Of a stretch of DNA of 5,425 nucleotides, positions 5,025 to 5,425 are shown piece after piece (within the stretch, counting starts at the first letter, position 1; every line of letters starts with the position of its first letter). The notes beneath the pieces are model-generated. The model saw nothing but the letters and a program-made list of their open reading frames with translations, made no database searches and was not told the DNA's origin. The position numbers and the translations under genes were made by a program. Source of the DNA: Burkholderiales bacterium (lineage in GTDB: Bacteria > Pseudomonadota > Gammaproteobacteria > Burkholderiales > Burkholderiaceae_B); contig SXZD01000070.1 in the NCBI GenBank assembly GCA_005788065.1, forward strand, positions 1 through 5,425, read 5' to 3'.

Positions 5025-5425
5025 ATGAGCTTTTCTAACGTACCCGCCGGTAAAAACATCCCCACCGACTTTAACGTGATCATCGAAATTCCGATGAATG
5101 CCGATCCGATCAAGTACGAAGTGGACAAAGACACCGGTGCCATTTTCGTTGACCGGTTCATGATGACGGCCATGCACTATCCCTGCAACTACGGCTACAT
5201 CCCGCAAACACTGGCCGATGATGGTGACCCGGTGGATGTGCTTGTTGTGACACCGTTTCCGTTGCACCCCGGTGTGGTCGTCCGTTGCCGTGCCATCGGT
5301 ATCCTCAAGATGACCGATGAGGCCGGTGGCGATGCCAAATTGCTGGCCGTGCCGGTTGACAAGATTCTGCCCATCTATCGCCACTGGACCAAACCCGAGG
5401 ACCTCCAACCCGAGCGCCTGATGCA
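5025..5425 (+). CDS. ppa: Inorganic pyrophosphatase, family I (runs off the right edge)
   Basis: This soluble cytoplasmic enzyme hydrolyses pyrophosphate to two phosphates with Mg2+, pulling biosynthetic reactions forward. 133 complete codons are visible of the roughly 175-180 typical of bacterial family I enzymes. The active-site set aligns with E. coli PPase shifted by one: E21, K30, R44, Y52, Y56, D66, D68, D71, D98, D103 and K105. The signature DGDPVDV (66-72) and the HYPCNYGYIPQTLADD stretch (51-66) are diagnostic. The remaining active-site Tyr-Lys pair near residue 142 lies beyond the edge. The start is fixed by AAGGAG five bases upstream. It lies 61 bp after hemY, probably with its own promoter, and no terminator is visible between them, so some read-through from hemY is likely. 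It has no mechanistic link to heme synthesis. Confidence 0.97.
   Translation, partial: MSFSNVPAGKNIPTDFNVIIEIPMNADPIKYEVDKDTGAIFVDRFMMTAMHYPCNYGYIPQTLADDGDPVDVLVVTPFPLHPGVVVRCRAIGILKMTDEAGGDAKLLAVPVDKILPIYRHWTKPEDLQPERLM

Overview
The window is a compact stretch of chromosome, G+C-rich by eye, from a proteobacterium, most likely a betaproteobacterium of the order Burkholderiales (an Alcaligenaceae-like lineage is plausible but cannot be proven from the sequence). The reasons are the gene order argH <- | -> hemC-hemD-hemX-hemY-ppa, the betaproteobacterial look of the ArgH N-terminus (AWSARFNEPMSDRVKRYTAS), and a free-standing HemX with the C-terminal NLRLRLLNARLALLSR segment. I see no mobile elements, phage genes, CRISPR arrays, tRNAs or rRNAs. 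This is ordinary core genome.

Layout: positions 1-513 (minus strand) hold the first 171 codons of argH (argininosuccinate lyase, arginine biosynthesis), which runs off the left edge. An 85-bp divergent intergenic region (514-598) separates it from a plus-strand run: hemC (599-1528), hemD (about 1549-2439), a 111-bp gap (2440-2550), hemX (2551-3780), hemY (3785-4963), a 61-bp gap (4964-5024) and the first 401 bp of ppa (inorganic pyrophosphatase), which runs off the right edge.

How the genes work together: HemC condenses four porphobilinogens into hydroxymethylbilane. HemD closes this with ring-D inversion to uroporphyrinogen III, the last common precursor of heme, siroheme and corrinoids. 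HemX and HemY are inner-membrane-anchored proteins that travel with hemCD in many proteobacteria; their molecular roles are poorly defined. HemX carries no visible uroporphyrinogen methyltransferase domain despite the name often given to it, and HemY is the proteobacterial TPR-like protein, not protoporphyrinogen oxidase. Ppa hydrolyses the pyrophosphate released by biosynthesis and seems to be transcribed from its own promoter.

The points most worth a second look are: (i) an interlocked divergent promoter pair between argH and hemC, where each -10 element lies on the other's -35 position; (ii) the same extended -10 motif, TGYTAGACT, before hemC and before hemX, each followed by a pyrimidine-rich leader with no Shine-Dalgarno sequence; (iii) a degenerate in-frame 12-bp tandem repeat in the Ser-rich linker of hemX; (iv) two unusual residues in the conserved THxQxAQP segment of ArgH; and (v) a perfect TATAAT embedded in the hemY stop codon that probably drives ppa. 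I found no evidence of an entirely new system.
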